From Actinomadura macra NBRC 14102 (GTDB lineage: Bacteria; Actinomycetota; Actinomycetes; Streptosporangiales; Streptosporangiaceae), in NCBI RefSeq assembly GCF_001552215.1, contig NZ_BCQT01000020.1:1-64000 (forward strand): a stretch of DNA of 64,000 nucleotides. The letters are read 5' to 3'. Under the pieces are notes generated by a model. It saw nothing but the letters and a program-made list of their open reading frames with translations. It made no database searches and had not been told where the DNA came from. The position numbers were made by a program, and so were the translations under genes. Of the stretch, positions 51,484 through 60,426 are shown one piece after another. Position 1 is the first letter of the stretch. Each line of letters starts with the position of its first letter.

Positions 51484-52461
51484 TTATGACCGGCCCGCTC
51501 CGGCCAGCGCGGGAACCAACTCCCCGATCGCCTCAAGCTGGGCCAGCCGGTCATACATCGGATAGAGGATCAGCTCGTCCACCCCCGCATCGAACAGTTC
51601 CCCCAACCGCTGGGCACAGTGATCCGGCGGGCCGTACACGGCTACCCGGTCGGCCATGCCGGCCGCGTCGTAGACCGGATTCCCCCCGAACGCCTGCTCG
51701 AACGCCGGGATCAGGTGCCGCCGCGCGAGCTCCTCGCTGTCCTCGACCGCGATGTAGACGCTCTTGGAAATGGTGAAACTGGCCGGGTCGCGTCCCTGGT
51801 CGGCCATCTCTTCCTGCACGATCGCCAGCTGCCGCAGAAAGTCCTCGGTCCCGACGGGCCCGGCGCCGGTCCACCCGTCCGCGATCCGGACGGCACGCCG
51901 TAGCGCCGGCTCGGCCCGGGCTCCGATCCAGATGGGCGGGCCGGGCCGCTGGACCGGTTCCGGTTGCGCCCGCATGCCGGAGAATGAGTACAGCTCACCG
52001 TCGTAGCCGGCCTCGGTCTGGCCCCACAAGGCCCGCATCACATCGATTCCCTCGACCAGCCGGCGGATCGGCCGGTCGGTCGGGATACCCAGCGCGGCGA
52101 GGCCCGCCCGGTGATAGGCAAGGCCGATGCCGAGCCCGACGGTGAGCCGGCCACGAGAGAGCTGGTCGATGGTGGCCAACTCGCGGGCCTGGACGGCGGG
52201 GTTCCGCCGTCCGGAGTACAGCACGCCGATGCCCAATCGCAGCCGTTCGGTGACCGCTGCCAGGTGCGACAGCACGTGCAGTCCGTCGAGCGAGAAGTTG
52301 TCGCTGTTCACCGAGTCCTGCGTCCAGATCCCGGCGAACCCGAGACGCTCCGCGCGCCGTGCGAACGGTACGAGCAGGTCCGGGGTGCTCGGCGCCCCGA
52401 CCGAAAGCCGCGACACCGCGCTGTCGGCAACGGGCCCCACGTCGTCAGGCACGATCCCCAT
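51484..52461 (-). CDS. LLM-class (luciferase-like) oxidoreductase
   Basis: 325 residues, a TIM barrel of the bacterial luciferase family. Visible segments: RRAERLGFAGIWTQDS near residue 36, RLRLGIGVLYSGRRNPAVQA, TVGLGIGLAY and PIWIGARAEPALRRAVRIADGW. Actinobacterial members commonly use F420 or FMN; which one cannot be told here. Runs in the same direction as the genes either side and probably shares the transcript from 52.85 kb. Confidence 0.87.
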   Translation of the reverse strand: MGIVPDDVGPVADSAVSRLSVGAPSTPDLLVPFARRAERLGFAGIWTQDSVNSDNFSLDGLHVLSHLAAVTERLRLGIGVLYSGRRNPAVQARELATIDQLSRGRLTVGLGIGLAYHRAGLAALGIPTDRPIRRLVEGIDVMRALWGQTEAGYDGELYSFSGMRAQPEPVQRPGPPIWIGARAEPALRRAVRIADGWTGAGPVGTEDFLRQLAIVQEEMADQGRDPASFTISKSVYIAVEDSEELARRHLIPAFEQAFGGNPVYDAAGMADRVAVYGPPDHCAQRLGELFDAGVDELILYPMYDRLAQLEAIGELVPALAGAGRS

Positions 52462-52476
52462 GTCCCCTCACCCCCG

Positions 52477-52788
52477 CTATACGATCTCGCTGCCGAACAC
52501 GGTGACGGCCGATTCCCGGTCGGCCATCTTGCGGAAACCGGCCACGACCTCGGCCATCTCCGGCGTGGTCAGGCACTGCTCCCAGGCGTCCCACGACTCG
52601 ACCTCGATGTCCTCGACGACGTCCCACGGGGACGCACCGCCGCGCGAGCCGGCGAGCTGGAGCACACGGAACCGGTGCACGCAGGGCTGCTGACTGGTGA
52701 TCGCCTGATCGACGGTCTTCGACCACTCGATGTACTCATCGGCCGTCACACCAGGCTTCAGCTTGTACAAGCAGTAGACCTTCTGCAC
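52477..52788 (-). CDS. Small dimeric alpha+beta barrel (EthD-type) protein
   Basis: 103 residues. Begins VQKVYCLYKLKPGVTADEYIEWSKTVD and ends with DREASAVTVFGSEIV-like DRESAVTVFGSEIV, the pattern of EthD/monooxygenase-like ferredoxin-fold proteins. GTG 52788 has GGAGA seven bases upstream. First gene of the leftward transcript; role unknown. Confidence 0.75.
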   Translation of the reverse strand: MQKVYCLYKLKPGVTADEYIEWSKTVDQAITSQQPCVHRFRVLQLAGSRGGASPWDVVEDIEVESWDAWEQCLTTPEMAEVVAGFRKMADRESAVTVFGSEIV

Positions 52789-52858
52789 TCGCGCTCTCCA
52801 TTCGCTCGGCTGCCGGACCGCCCGTAGTGGGCGCATTGGCCCTTTTGGAGCGGGTTTG

Positions 52859-52887
52859 AGTATGTGATTCTGTGTTGTAATTGTCAA
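52859..52887 (-). promoter_or_regulatory. Sigma-A-type promoter of the 52.8-48.5 kb transcript
   Basis: TTGACA (52887-52882), 17-base spacer, CATACT (52864-52859), reading leftwards. A strong -35 box with ideal spacing, about 70 bases before the start at 52788. Confidence 0.65.
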
Positions 52888-52889
52888 CA

Positions 52890-53624
52890 GGTCAAGAAGT
52901 GAGCCTTCTGGGACGGCGCCACGGGCCGCCCCGATCGCGGGCCGCGCAGTCGACTTTCGGAGCCGTCGGCCGTATTCGCCGTGGTAGAGACGTTGATCGC
53001 GTTCGGTACGGTCCGGCCAAAGCAGGGTGGCGCTGGCCTCGTGGACCCCCTCCCCGTCGCGGCTAGGGCAACTGCGCGTCCGGGCGGGTACCGGCGTACC
53101 GCAGGTCGATCACCGGCTCTGTGAGGAGCCGCGAACGCGTCGTCCGCCCGCCAGACCGGGGAGTCGGGCCGGCGCGGACGAAGCACGCCACGTCCGGCGT
53201 GGGCATCCGGCGTAGAACATCAATCAGCATCTTGAACTGCATGTTCTCCATGTCGCTGTGAGCTCTCTCCAGGGCGCCGCCGCCCGATTCACCGGTCTAT
53301 CGAACGCCTCTCAGTGGCCTTGGTGAGATCGTCGCACATCCTCGGCGTCCACTGCGGGGGCCGACTCGATCGCTGTCTCCCTGGTGAGACACTTTCGCCA
53401 ATTCAAGTGTTGACATCAACAACAGGCGACCTGGGTCTTTCGGGGACGCCGAGGTGATCGAGTCTGGGCGATCATTCCTCCAGCGCCCGCCGGCCGCAGC
53501 TGCCGCGGCGGCTACTCGGCGCGCCCGCCGTCGTCCTGGCGTCAGTACTCGTGTCGCCCGCGACGCAGATGCTGCCGGTCGAAGCGGCCAGCGCGACGCT
53601 CATGCGCGAGGCGCCACCGGAGCG
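52890..53624. other. Non-coding or decayed region
   Basis: About 730 bases with no convincing gene. A minus-strand reading frame starting at 53251 (MENMQFKMLIDVLRRMPTPD) gives 62 residues of unknown type. A + frame near 53495-53630 encodes a hydrophobic stretch (RRLLGAPAVVLASVLVSP) ending at a stop, perhaps a leftover signal sequence. A TTGACA hexamer is at 53411. Confidence 0.35.
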
Positions 53625-54202
53625 ATGCCTCTGATCACGGCGGCCGCGTGGCCCCGCAAGCAACGGGCCCACGAACACACCGACGCCTACGTCGGTCCCG
53701 CACTTCGGCCGGGAGCCTACCGCGAGGTGCTGTGGGCGCTGGACGCGCACTGGGCCCGTAGCACCGCCAGACGCTGCGCGGTGGACTTCACGCGATTGCT
53801 CGGTGGCCCGATCCACGTGACGATGCGCAGGTACCGTTTCGTCGAGGACGGGCTCCTGCTCGGCAAACGGAGACGGCGCAAGTCGTCGACGAGACGTGCC
53901 AGAACCGAAAGCTCTGGTACCGCAACGATGCCACCAGCGCCAAGACCGGCATCGAACGGTACAAGGCCGTCATGACCCACAGGGACCGGGTGCTGTTCGA
54001 CGGGCTCGCCGAGATGCTCACCCGACCCGACGGTGACAAATGCCCGCAATGCCGCCGCCGTCCCGCTTACGGTGCAGAAGAGATCGGCACGTTCGGCCGG
54101 GTGGAGTTCTGCCAGTCATGCCGCAGTATCTGGCAAAACTACATTCAGTCCTTCCCCGACCGCGCCGGGAGCTTCCTTCCACGCCTCCACCTGAACTCCT
54201 GA
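53625..54202 (+). pseudogene. Frameshifted zinc-ribbon protein of unknown family
   Basis: ATG 53625 (GGAG upstream) opens a frame (AAWPRKQRAHEHTDAYVGPA, then LGGPIHVTMRRYRFVEDGLLLG) that loses sense near 53864. The next frame continues QTETAQVVDETCQNRKLWYRN without its own start and ends at 54202. That half has a zinc ribbon C-P-Q-C-R-R-R ... F-C-Q-S-C. Joined, they give about 190 residues. A one-base change restores it. Confidence 0.6.
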
Positions 54203-54299
54203 TCGTGCCCAAAGGTTTCGGTGGAAATGCCTTCGCCCCGTCCATTCGCCCCGGCCGCCCTGGTGCCCGATGTCGAGGGGAGTGGTTGAGGTGTGTTGA

Positions 54300-54497
54300 G
54301 TCGGTGAGGAGGCCGTTCTGGCGGAAATCGACAAGAGGATTGCCGTGTTGGCGTCGTGGAATAGGCCTGGGTACCGGAAGCAGCGCACGAAGCCGGAGAG
54401 GGAGGCGTTATTGGCGAGGTTCGAGCAGGGGCCCCGATGCGAGCCCGGCGATCATGAATCCTTGGCGTCTCTCCTTTCCTGTGACGTAGGTCGATAG
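54300..54497 (+). pseudogene. Start-less coding fragment
   Basis: The open frame between two stops reads AEIDKRIAVLASWNRPGYRK and ends EQGPRCEPGDHESLASLL, clearly protein-like (65 codons), but it has no start codon. No family recognised. Probably the end of a lost gene. Confidence 0.45.
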
Positions 54498-54555
54498 AAG
54501 AACATGTAAGCGACTATGCCTGTGTTGCCGCATTCGTGTGCTGTACGGCTCTGGT

Positions 54556-56985
54556 TCAATCCGGAACTCCGAACAGATCTTTCAAGTGGTTGACGGACTG
54601 CTGCAGTGACCGTGTTGTGGGGTGTTGTGTCCCAAGAGCAGCCAATGCGCATCGTTCGGCTCTGGTGATCGCTGCGAGCGCTTCCGCGGCCTGCCTCAAA
54701 TCGCGGTGCGTGGCGGCCAGGTTTGCCAGGCGGGTGGCGACGTCGGGGTGATTCGGGCCCAGCGCGGCCTCGGCGATGGCCAGCGCCCGTTGCTCCAATG
54801 GCAGGGCTTCGGCGGCCCGTCCCAGTGCACGGTGTGTGGCGGCCAGGTTCCCCAGGCGAATGGCGACGTCGGGGTGATCGGTGCCGAGCGCAGTCTCGGT
54901 GATGGTAAACGCCCGTTGCTCCAACGGCATTGCCTCAGCCACCCGCCCCAGTGCGTGATATGTGGCGGCCAAGTTTGCCAGGCGGGTGGCGACGTCGGGG
55001 TGATTCGGGCCCAGCGCGGCCTCGGCGATAGCCGACGCCCGTTGCTCCAATGGCAGGGCTTCGGCGGCCCGTCCCAGTGCACGGAGCGTGACGGCTAGGT
55101 TCCCCATCCCGATGGCGACGTCGGGATGGTCTGGGCCCAACGCTGCCTCGGCGATGGCTAACGCCCGTTGCTCCAACGGCAGTGTCTCAGCCACCCGTCC
55201 CAGTGCGCGGAGCGTGACGGCCAAGTTCCCCAGCCCGAGAGCCACGCTGGGATGGTCCGGGCCCAGTGCGGCCTCGGCGATAGCAACCGCCCGTTGCTCT
55301 AATGGCAGGGCTTCGGCGGCGCGTCCCAGTGCGCGATGGGTGGCGGCCAAGTGCCCCAGCCCGATGGCGACCTCGTGGTGATCAGGGCCCAGCGCGGCCT
55401 CGGCGATGGCCAGCGCCCGTTGCTCCAATGGCAGGGCTTCGGCGGCCCGCCCGAGTGTACGGTGCGTGCCGCCCAGGTATCTCAGCCGGATGGCGACGTC
55501 GGGGTGATCAGGGCCCAGTGCGGCCTCGGCGATGGTGGCTGCGATGGTGAGCATGTCATTGGCGCGTTGATACTCGCCCTGCGCGATCAGGAACAACCCT
55601 GTCTGGTTGAGCACTTGGCTGAGCTGCTCCGATGGGCGGGATGAGGCAGAGGCGGTGATCGCTTCCACATGGACGACAAGAGATCGCCAGACGGGCCAAC
55701 CGGCCACTGCGGAGTCGGGGTCGGCGGGCATGGTCGTCTGGAGCCAGTCGAGGGCAAGGTCGCGGGCCGTACTGTGCCCGTCATCTTCGCTGGTGTCCTG
55801 GGCTTGGGACAGGACGGCGGCTCGGGTGAGGCGGTGCATCGCCACCACCTCATCGGTCAGGTCGATCATGCTGTGGGAGGCCAGGACTCCTAACGCTTCG
55901 TCTGCGGCCTCGGCGGCCTCCTCGTCCCCGCCGCCCAGCATCAGCCGAGGAATGTCCGCAGGCGCGTACTGCGCCAGTACCGAAACAAGTTGGGCGGCCT
56001 TCGGGGCCTGCTCTTGAAGGGTTTCCAGGGTGATGTCCCACAGGCGAGCGATGGTGGCCTGGGCCTTGTCGCCGTCGGCGGCCTTGGCGTAGTAGCGGGC
56101 CGGATGCTGTTTCAGCAACCCCAGATAGCGGGCCAACTTGATGCGGGTCTGACGAATGTAGGCGGCGGCCTGGTCCAACGCCAGCGGCAGATACCCGAGT
56201 TCCCGGGCGATCTCCGCAGAGGTCTGCCGGTCTTCTGGGGCGGTGTGCCCAGTGATGGTGGTGATCAGTTCGGCGGCCGGCGCTGGGTCGAGCAGCCCGA
56301 GCTGCAAGGTACGCGTGGTGCCGGGCCAGCGCACGTCCCGGCGGCTGGTGATCAGCGCATGCCCACCCTCCAGACGCCCCAACAGCGCGGCGACATGGGT
56401 TGGGTCGGTGACGTTGTCCAACAACAGCAGCCATCCCGGATGGGCCCGCAACCAGCCGACCGCCCACGCGGCGGCATCCTCGGTGGTCGCCGCCCGCGCG
56501 GCATCCTGGACCAGGTGATGGGTCAACGCGGCCAACCCGGCCTCGACCTGCTCGGGGCTCTCGGCGGTGATCCACCACACCGCCTCATACCGCTCCCGGG
56601 CCCGGTGGGCGTACTGCAACGCCATCTCCGACTTGCCCACCCCGCCCATCCCATACAGGGCCTGCGTCACCACCACCGTCTTATCTGCGGCGGCCAACAC
56701 CTGTTCAAGCCACCGGTAATCGTCGTGGCGTCCGAGGAACACAGGCGTGGCCGGGCGCGGCAATCCGACGATTCGTGCGGCGGGCCGCACCGTTTCCGGC
56801 GCCGGGAGCGACACCGCAGCCTGGATGATCTCATCGCCGGTCTTGACGTTGCCAAAGTTGACACCGACCCCTGGCGATCGGGCCCCTGAAGTTTGTAGGT
56901 GGGTGGCAGGGGGGGAGCTTAACCGCTGCTCGGCTCCCGTGGCGTCGTCGGTCATGGCCGACTCGCTACTGGAAGGTGTTGCCAT
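54556..56985 (-). CDS. NB-ARC / TPR STAND protein
   Basis: 809 residues. Order: disordered start; segment VNFGNVKTGDEIIQAAV (42-58); NB-ARC ATPase with Walker A GMGGVGKS (112-119), Walker B LLLLDN (186-191), ITSRRD sensor and an MHRL motif in the MHD position; winged helix; then eight 42-residue TPR units from about 470 to 800, each with LEQRALAIAEAALGPDHPDVA. STAND ATPases of this type switch on an effector after sensing a ligand through the repeats; several are bacterial immunity proteins. No separate effector domain is seen at either end. The start at 56985 overlaps the upstream 138-residue gene; ATG 56955 is an alternative. Confidence 0.88.
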   Translation of the reverse strand: MATPSSSESAMTDDATGAEQRLSSPPATHLQTSGARSPGVGVNFGNVKTGDEIIQAAVSLPAPETVRPAARIVGLPRPATPVFLGRHDDYRWLEQVLAAADKTVVVTQALYGMGGVGKSEMALQYAHRARERYEAVWWITAESPEQVEAGLAALTHHLVQDAARAATTEDAAAWAVGWLRAHPGWLLLLDNVTDPTHVAALLGRLEGGHALITSRRDVRWPGTTRTLQLGLLDPAPAAELITTITGHTAPEDRQTSAEIARELGYLPLALDQAAAYIRQTRIKLARYLGLLKQHPARYYAKAADGDKAQATIARLWDITLETLQEQAPKAAQLVSVLAQYAPADIPRLMLGGGDEEAAEAADEALGVLASHSMIDLTDEVVAMHRLTRAAVLSQAQDTSEDDGHSTARDLALDWLQTTMPADPDSAVAGWPVWRSLVVHVEAITASASSRPSEQLSQVLNQTGLFLIAQGEYQRANDMLTIAATIAEAALGPDHPDVAIRLRYLGGTHRTLGRAAEALPLEQRALAIAEAALGPDHHEVAIGLGHLAATHRALGRAAEALPLEQRAVAIAEAALGPDHPSVALGLGNLAVTLRALGRVAETLPLEQRALAIAEAALGPDHPDVAIGMGNLAVTLRALGRAAEALPLEQRASAIAEAALGPNHPDVATRLANLAATYHALGRVAEAMPLEQRAFTITETALGTDHPDVAIRLGNLAATHRALGRAAEALPLEQRALAIAEAALGPNHPDVATRLANLAATHRDLRQAAEALAAITRAERCALAALGTQHPTTRSLQQSVNHLKDLFGVPD
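54650..55580 (-). repeat. Tandem 126-bp repeats encoding TPR units
   Basis: About seven and a half units of 126 bases inside the STAND gene. Seven are nearly identical in DNA, for example repeated CGTTGCTCCAATGGCAGGGC and GGCGACGTCGGGGTGAT blocks, indicating recent expansion or ongoing recombination. The last unit is diverged. Confidence 0.85.
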
Positions 56986-57382
56986 CGCCGGTCGCGATGA
57001 TGCCGTGGTTGGTGTGCACTGCCGGGGACCGCTCCCCGGACGTCATCACCTGCACCCCCGTTCTGTGCGCGTGCCGGACCAACTGCTGGACCTGCGTGGC
57101 CAACTCGGTGTCTGTGGCCAGGATCGTGCGGATGGCCTTACGCAACGCGGCCTCGTTGTCAGCTACGTCGGGACCGTCGACCACATCGCCCAGCGGCTCG
57201 GGCACCTCCTCGCCGTCTGCGTGGACGCCGAAGATCCTCTGCACGGGCCGCTGCCCGAACCCCATCGTGGCATCGGCCACCTGTCCCAGCGTGCGCGCGA
57301 ACATTGCACCCCGATAGGCGCTCGCCGCCGTGGTCACGTACTGCGTCACGTCCCCGGCTAACCGCACCAGATCCCCAGACAT
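56966..57382 (-). CDS. Small partner protein of the STAND gene
   Basis: 138 residues. Helical through residue 110 (LVRLAGDVTQYVTTAASAYR, then NEAALRKAIRTILATDTELATQVQQLV), ending in HTNHGIIATGDGNTFQ. The G-I-I-x-T-G-D tail resembles the G-N-V-x-T-G-D segment before the NB-ARC domain of the next protein. Similar tails occur before or beside many actinobacterial STAND proteins and may mediate pairing. It overlaps the STAND gene by 20 bases. Function unknown; a sensor, adaptor or effector for it. Confidence 0.7.
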   Translation of the reverse strand: MSGDLVRLAGDVTQYVTTAASAYRGAMFARTLGQVADATMGFGQRPVQRIFGVHADGEEVPEPLGDVVDGPDVADNEAALRKAIRTILATDTELATQVQQLVRHAHRTGVQVMTSGERSPAVHTNHGIIATGDGNTFQ

Positions 57383-57950
57383 CCCCGCGCCTTCCCTAAA
57401 CGATCACCAGTGACCGCAAAGCCACTGACCGTCACCAGGGAGGCTAGGCGCACCACCCTGCGTCCGGGACGTAAACACTCTCCACGACCGAAACCGGCCC
57501 ACCCACCACTTCACCGATCCGGCTCGGCAACCATCCATACCCTGCACTGCTCAACGAGGCTCCGGGGTGCTCAATTGCGCGAACGGTGCACAATTTCGTG
57601 ACAGACCGTTTCGTGCGAAGGAGGACCCCAGCCCTAGGAGGGGTCTGGAAAACAACGGACTTCCCCAGACCCGCACGCTCTCAACCGGTGCCGTGCCTTT
57701 CCCTCGTGGGACATGTGGGGCCGTCCTGGGGGGCGGCGGTCACGTCCTACCCTTTCGCCCGCAGTCCTGGCACTTGATCCACTCTTTGGGTTTGGCCTCG
57801 GTCTACTGGCCGCTGCCGAACTCGCACCAGCCTCCCTGCCCGTCACAGGTCGGCAATCTGACGCTGTGCCGCGCGTGCGGGGGAGAGGGCGGCGGTCTCG
57901 ATGGTGCGCCGTGTGCGCGCTGCGCCGAGACGGGCATTGAAGCTGCCAAG
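57383..57950. other. Region without an intact gene
   Basis: Upstream region of the STAND pair and junction to the integrase remnant. An open + frame from 57567 has non-protein-like sequence until a cysteine-rich stretch (CRACGGEGGGLDGAPCARC, about 57865-57930) that resembles a short zinc-binding protein joined to the integrase piece. The breakpoint suggests insertion or deletion of a mobile element. Confidence 0.35.
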
Positions 57951-58371
57951 CTGGAAGTGGTTCAGACGCTCCAGCGGGTCGGCGGCGAATTGCGGTTCGT
58001 CCCGCCCAAGACCGATGACTCGATGCGGACGGTTCCGCTACCTGACCTGTGTGTCACGGCATTGTGCGAGCACCGTGTCAACCAGGACAGGGAGCGGACG
58101 GACGCCTGGCCACGCTGGCAGGATCACGGGCTCGTCTTCCCTTCCCACCTTGGTACGCCGATGGAGCCCGACAACCTTCGGCGCAGTTGGGGCCGTATTC
58201 GGGCGGCGGCCGGCCTGGGCGCGATGCGGTTGCACGACAGACGGCACACGTGTCTCGCTGCTGCTGGAGTTCGGCGTCCCGCCGCACGTCGTCCGGAAAA
58301 TCGTCGGGCACAGTGACATCGAGGTGACGATGACGATCTACGGTGTGATCACCCGGGGGTCGTCGCGGTGA
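57951..58371 (+). pseudogene. Tyrosine recombinase (integrase) C-terminal fragment, frameshifted
   Basis: Starts at VVQTLQRVGGELRFVPPKT; the catalytic Arg is in DSMRTVPLP and H-x-x-R in LHDRRHTC (usually HDLRHT). Frame is lost at about 58251 and resumes one frame over as VSLLLEFGVPPHVVRKIVGH with the catalytic Tyr in TMTIYG. The N-terminal arm-binding and core-binding domains are missing. No attachment site was found. It overlaps the end of the convergent methyltransferase. Confidence 0.8.
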
Positions 58372-59224
58372 TCAGCCAGTAGCCGGCCGGGAGCCGGTAG
58401 CTGGGACCGGAGTCACCGTCAGGGACACCGAACCGGGTGAGGAGGCCGGCGGTTGCTGACCTGGCGGCTGCCTGCCGTGCAGGAGAGGCGGCCCGGTACG
58501 CCGCGCTCGCGGGGCCCATTTCGATAAGCCATTCGGCCACCGTGTCGGGTTCGTCGGTAACCTGCAGGGTGACATCGTGTGGCTGGATCGTGATGCCTTC
58601 GAAGCCGGCTGCGGTGAGTATGCGCTTGATGCGCGCCGGTTGCGCGAAGGCGAACGGGCCCGGTTCCTCGCCCAGCGGCAGCGGTGGCAGGGCGTCGAGA
58701 TGGGGTGCGGCGCCGAGCACGGCCATCGCAAGCCAGGGGTTGGCCGTGCCGTCGCGGAAGACGGTCGCGGCCAGCCGGGCACCCGGGCGCAACGACCGTC
58801 GTATGGCGATGCAGCCGGCGACCGGGTCGGCCAGCAGCATCAGCGCCATGCGGGAAAACACCGCGTCAAACGGCGCGCCGGGCACGACGTCGGCCGTCTC
58901 GATATCAGCGGCGATGAATCGCAGGCCGGGGTGCCGGTCCGGGGGGAAGCGCCGGCGGGCGGCCGCCACCATCGACTCGGCCAGATCCACGCCGACCGCC
59001 TGGCCGGTCGGCGCGACGGCCGCCGCGAGGGCGGCGGTGGTGCCCCCGCAACCGCAGCCGACGTCCAGGAACCGCTCGCCGGCGCGTGGCCGCAACCAGG
59101 CCATCGCCGGCATGCCCAGCGGCCGGCCGAGATGATCGTGCCGGTCGGCGTGCCGGATCCAGCCGGGCGCGGTCTGCGTCCAGAATGCGAGATTGCGTGC
59201 CCGCAGGGACGCGGCGTCGGGCAT
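58349..59224 (-). CDS. Class I SAM-dependent methyltransferase
   Basis: 291 residues. Motif I LDVGCGCGGTTAALA near residue 53, VGVDLAESMV, FIAADIETAD and DAVFSRMALMLLADP are the standard methyltransferase motifs (UbiE-like group). Its start overlaps the stop of the small barrel gene by one base triplet (59222-59226), so they are co-translated. Likely controlled by the divergent TetR gene. Confidence 0.88.
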   Translation of the reverse strand: MPDAASLRARNLAFWTQTAPGWIRHADRHDHLGRPLGMPAMAWLRPRAGERFLDVGCGCGGTTAALAAAVAPTGQAVGVDLAESMVAAARRRFPPDRHPGLRFIAADIETADVVPGAPFDAVFSRMALMLLADPVAGCIAIRRSLRPGARLAATVFRDGTANPWLAMAVLGAAPHLDALPPLPLGEEPGPFAFAQPARIKRILTAAGFEGITIQPHDVTLQVTDEPDTVAEWLIEMGPASAAYRAASPARQAAARSATAGLLTRFGVPDGDSGPSYRLPAGYWLITATTPG

Positions 59225-59517
59225 CAGAACGGCAGTTCGGTGCCGTCGAGGGTGACCGACCGGAATCCGGCGGCCTTGCCGGGGTCGAACCCCTCCTGCT
59301 GTGCCGCGAGACCGGCCGCGCGGATCAGCCGCTCGGACTGAAAGCGACGGAACGCCTCCTCGCTCTCCCAGACGTTCATGATCCTCCAGCCGTCGGGGGC
59401 GGGACCGGCCACGTGGGCGAGCAGCCCGGGCGGCCGATCCGGCCCCAGGTGCTTCTCCACCAGCCGGTACTCGCTCTCGGTGACTCCGGGCATCTCCTGC
59501 AGCACTCCGAACGGCAT
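59224..59517 (-). CDS. Small ABM-like alpha+beta barrel protein
   Basis: 97 residues (MPFGVLQEMPGVTESEYRLVEKHLG ...WRIMNVWESEEAFRRFQSERL). The pattern of a short beta strand, helix, W-x-x-x-x-x-W-E-S-x-E-A-x-x-x-F resembles antibiotic-biosynthesis-monooxygenase-like domains, which often occur beside TetR regulators and small-molecule enzymes. ATG 59517 has AAAGG upstream. Confidence 0.72.
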   Translation of the reverse strand: MPFGVLQEMPGVTESEYRLVEKHLGPDRPPGLLAHVAGPAPDGWRIMNVWESEEAFRRFQSERLIRAAGLAAQQEGFDPGKAAGFRSVTLDGTELPF

Positions 59518-59574
59518 CCCGGGCGACCTTTCGTTAGATGAAACCTCTATCCAATAGAAGACTACGCTTCTCAC
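59518..59574. promoter_or_regulatory. Divergent promoter of the barrel/methyltransferase pair and TetR gene
   Basis: 57 bases, AT-rich for this genome. CTATCCAATAG and AGAAG-6-CTTCT are short inverted repeats that could bind the TetR protein. With so little room, the TetR transcript is probably leaderless. Confidence 0.45.
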
Positions 59575-60228
59575 GTGGCTGTCAAGAGACGCTATGAATC
59601 GGCACGGCGCCGGCAGCAGGCCAGCCAGACCCGCCGGGCGATCCTGGACGCGGCGAGCCGGCTGTTCGTCGATCCCGGTTACGCCGCCACCCCGCTGACC
59701 GCGGTCGCGGCCGATGCCGGAGTCGCGATCCAGACCGTGTACGCGGTGTTCGGCAGCAAACGCAACCTGCTCTCCCAGCTCGTCGACGTCACCATCGCCG
59801 GTGACGACGAGCCGACCGCGCTGCCCGACAGGCCCTTCGTCGCCGAGATCCGCAGGCTCACCGACCCCCGTGACAAGCTCGCCTGCTATGCCCGGCACCT
59901 GTACCAGACCCACGTCCGCCAGGCCGAGGTGATGATCGCGCTCGCCGGCGCCGCCACCGCCGACCCCGACGTCGCCTCGATCTGGCGTAAGAACACCGAG
60001 GAACGTCGGCGGGGCATGACCATGTTCGCCACCGAACTCGCCGCCACCGGCCACCTGCGGCCAGACCACGACGTCGACAGCGCCGCCGACGTCCTTTTCC
60101 TCGCCATGGACGTCACCAACTACGACTGGCTCGTACGCGAACGCGGCTGGTCACCCGAACGTTTCCAACGTTGGTACGTGGACACGGTGGCCGCGGCGAT
60201 CCTCGACCTCCCACCGCCGGAAGTCTGA
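59575..60228 (+). CDS. TetR-family transcriptional regulator
   Basis: 217 residues. Helix-turn-helix at about 22-66 (AILDAASRLFVDPGYAATPLTAVAADAGVAIQTVYAVFGSKRNLL) and a C-terminal ligand domain. GTG start with no ribosome binding site. Divergent from the methyltransferase pair, so probably its repressor. Confidence 0.9.
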   Translation: MAVKRRYESARRRQQASQTRRAILDAASRLFVDPGYAATPLTAVAADAGVAIQTVYAVFGSKRNLLSQLVDVTIAGDDEPTALPDRPFVAEIRRLTDPRDKLACYARHLYQTHVRQAEVMIALAGAATADPDVASIWRKNTEERRRGMTMFATELAATGHLRPDHDVDSAADVLFLAMDVTNYDWLVRERGWSPERFQRWYVDTVAAAILDLPPPEV

Positions 60229-60426
60229 CGACCCCCAGCGCACTTTTCTGCCGCGACCGGGCGCTCCAGTCACAGGTAGCAGTGGATGATGCGGGCATGC
60301 TCGGCTGACGGATCACCGCGCCATCCATCATCGCCGTCTTCACGGTGCTTGGAATGGCGCTCCGGGCGATACCCACTTGGTGCTTTGATGTGTACCGACT
60401 GTGGCGGCGAAGATGGGAGGGCGCCG

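Noticed and set aside
51192..51554. 120-codon minus-strand frame ahead of the aminotransferase
   Set aside because: Arg/Gly-rich shadow composition and it runs into the end of the LLM gene; only a different frame looked slightly protein-like, and that is noted as a possible remnant.
57567..57950. N-terminal half of the integrase in the long plus frame from 57567
   Set aside because: The sequence before VVQTLQRV has no resemblance to core-binding domains and contains an unrelated Cys-rich piece, so the integrase is taken to begin at the junction.
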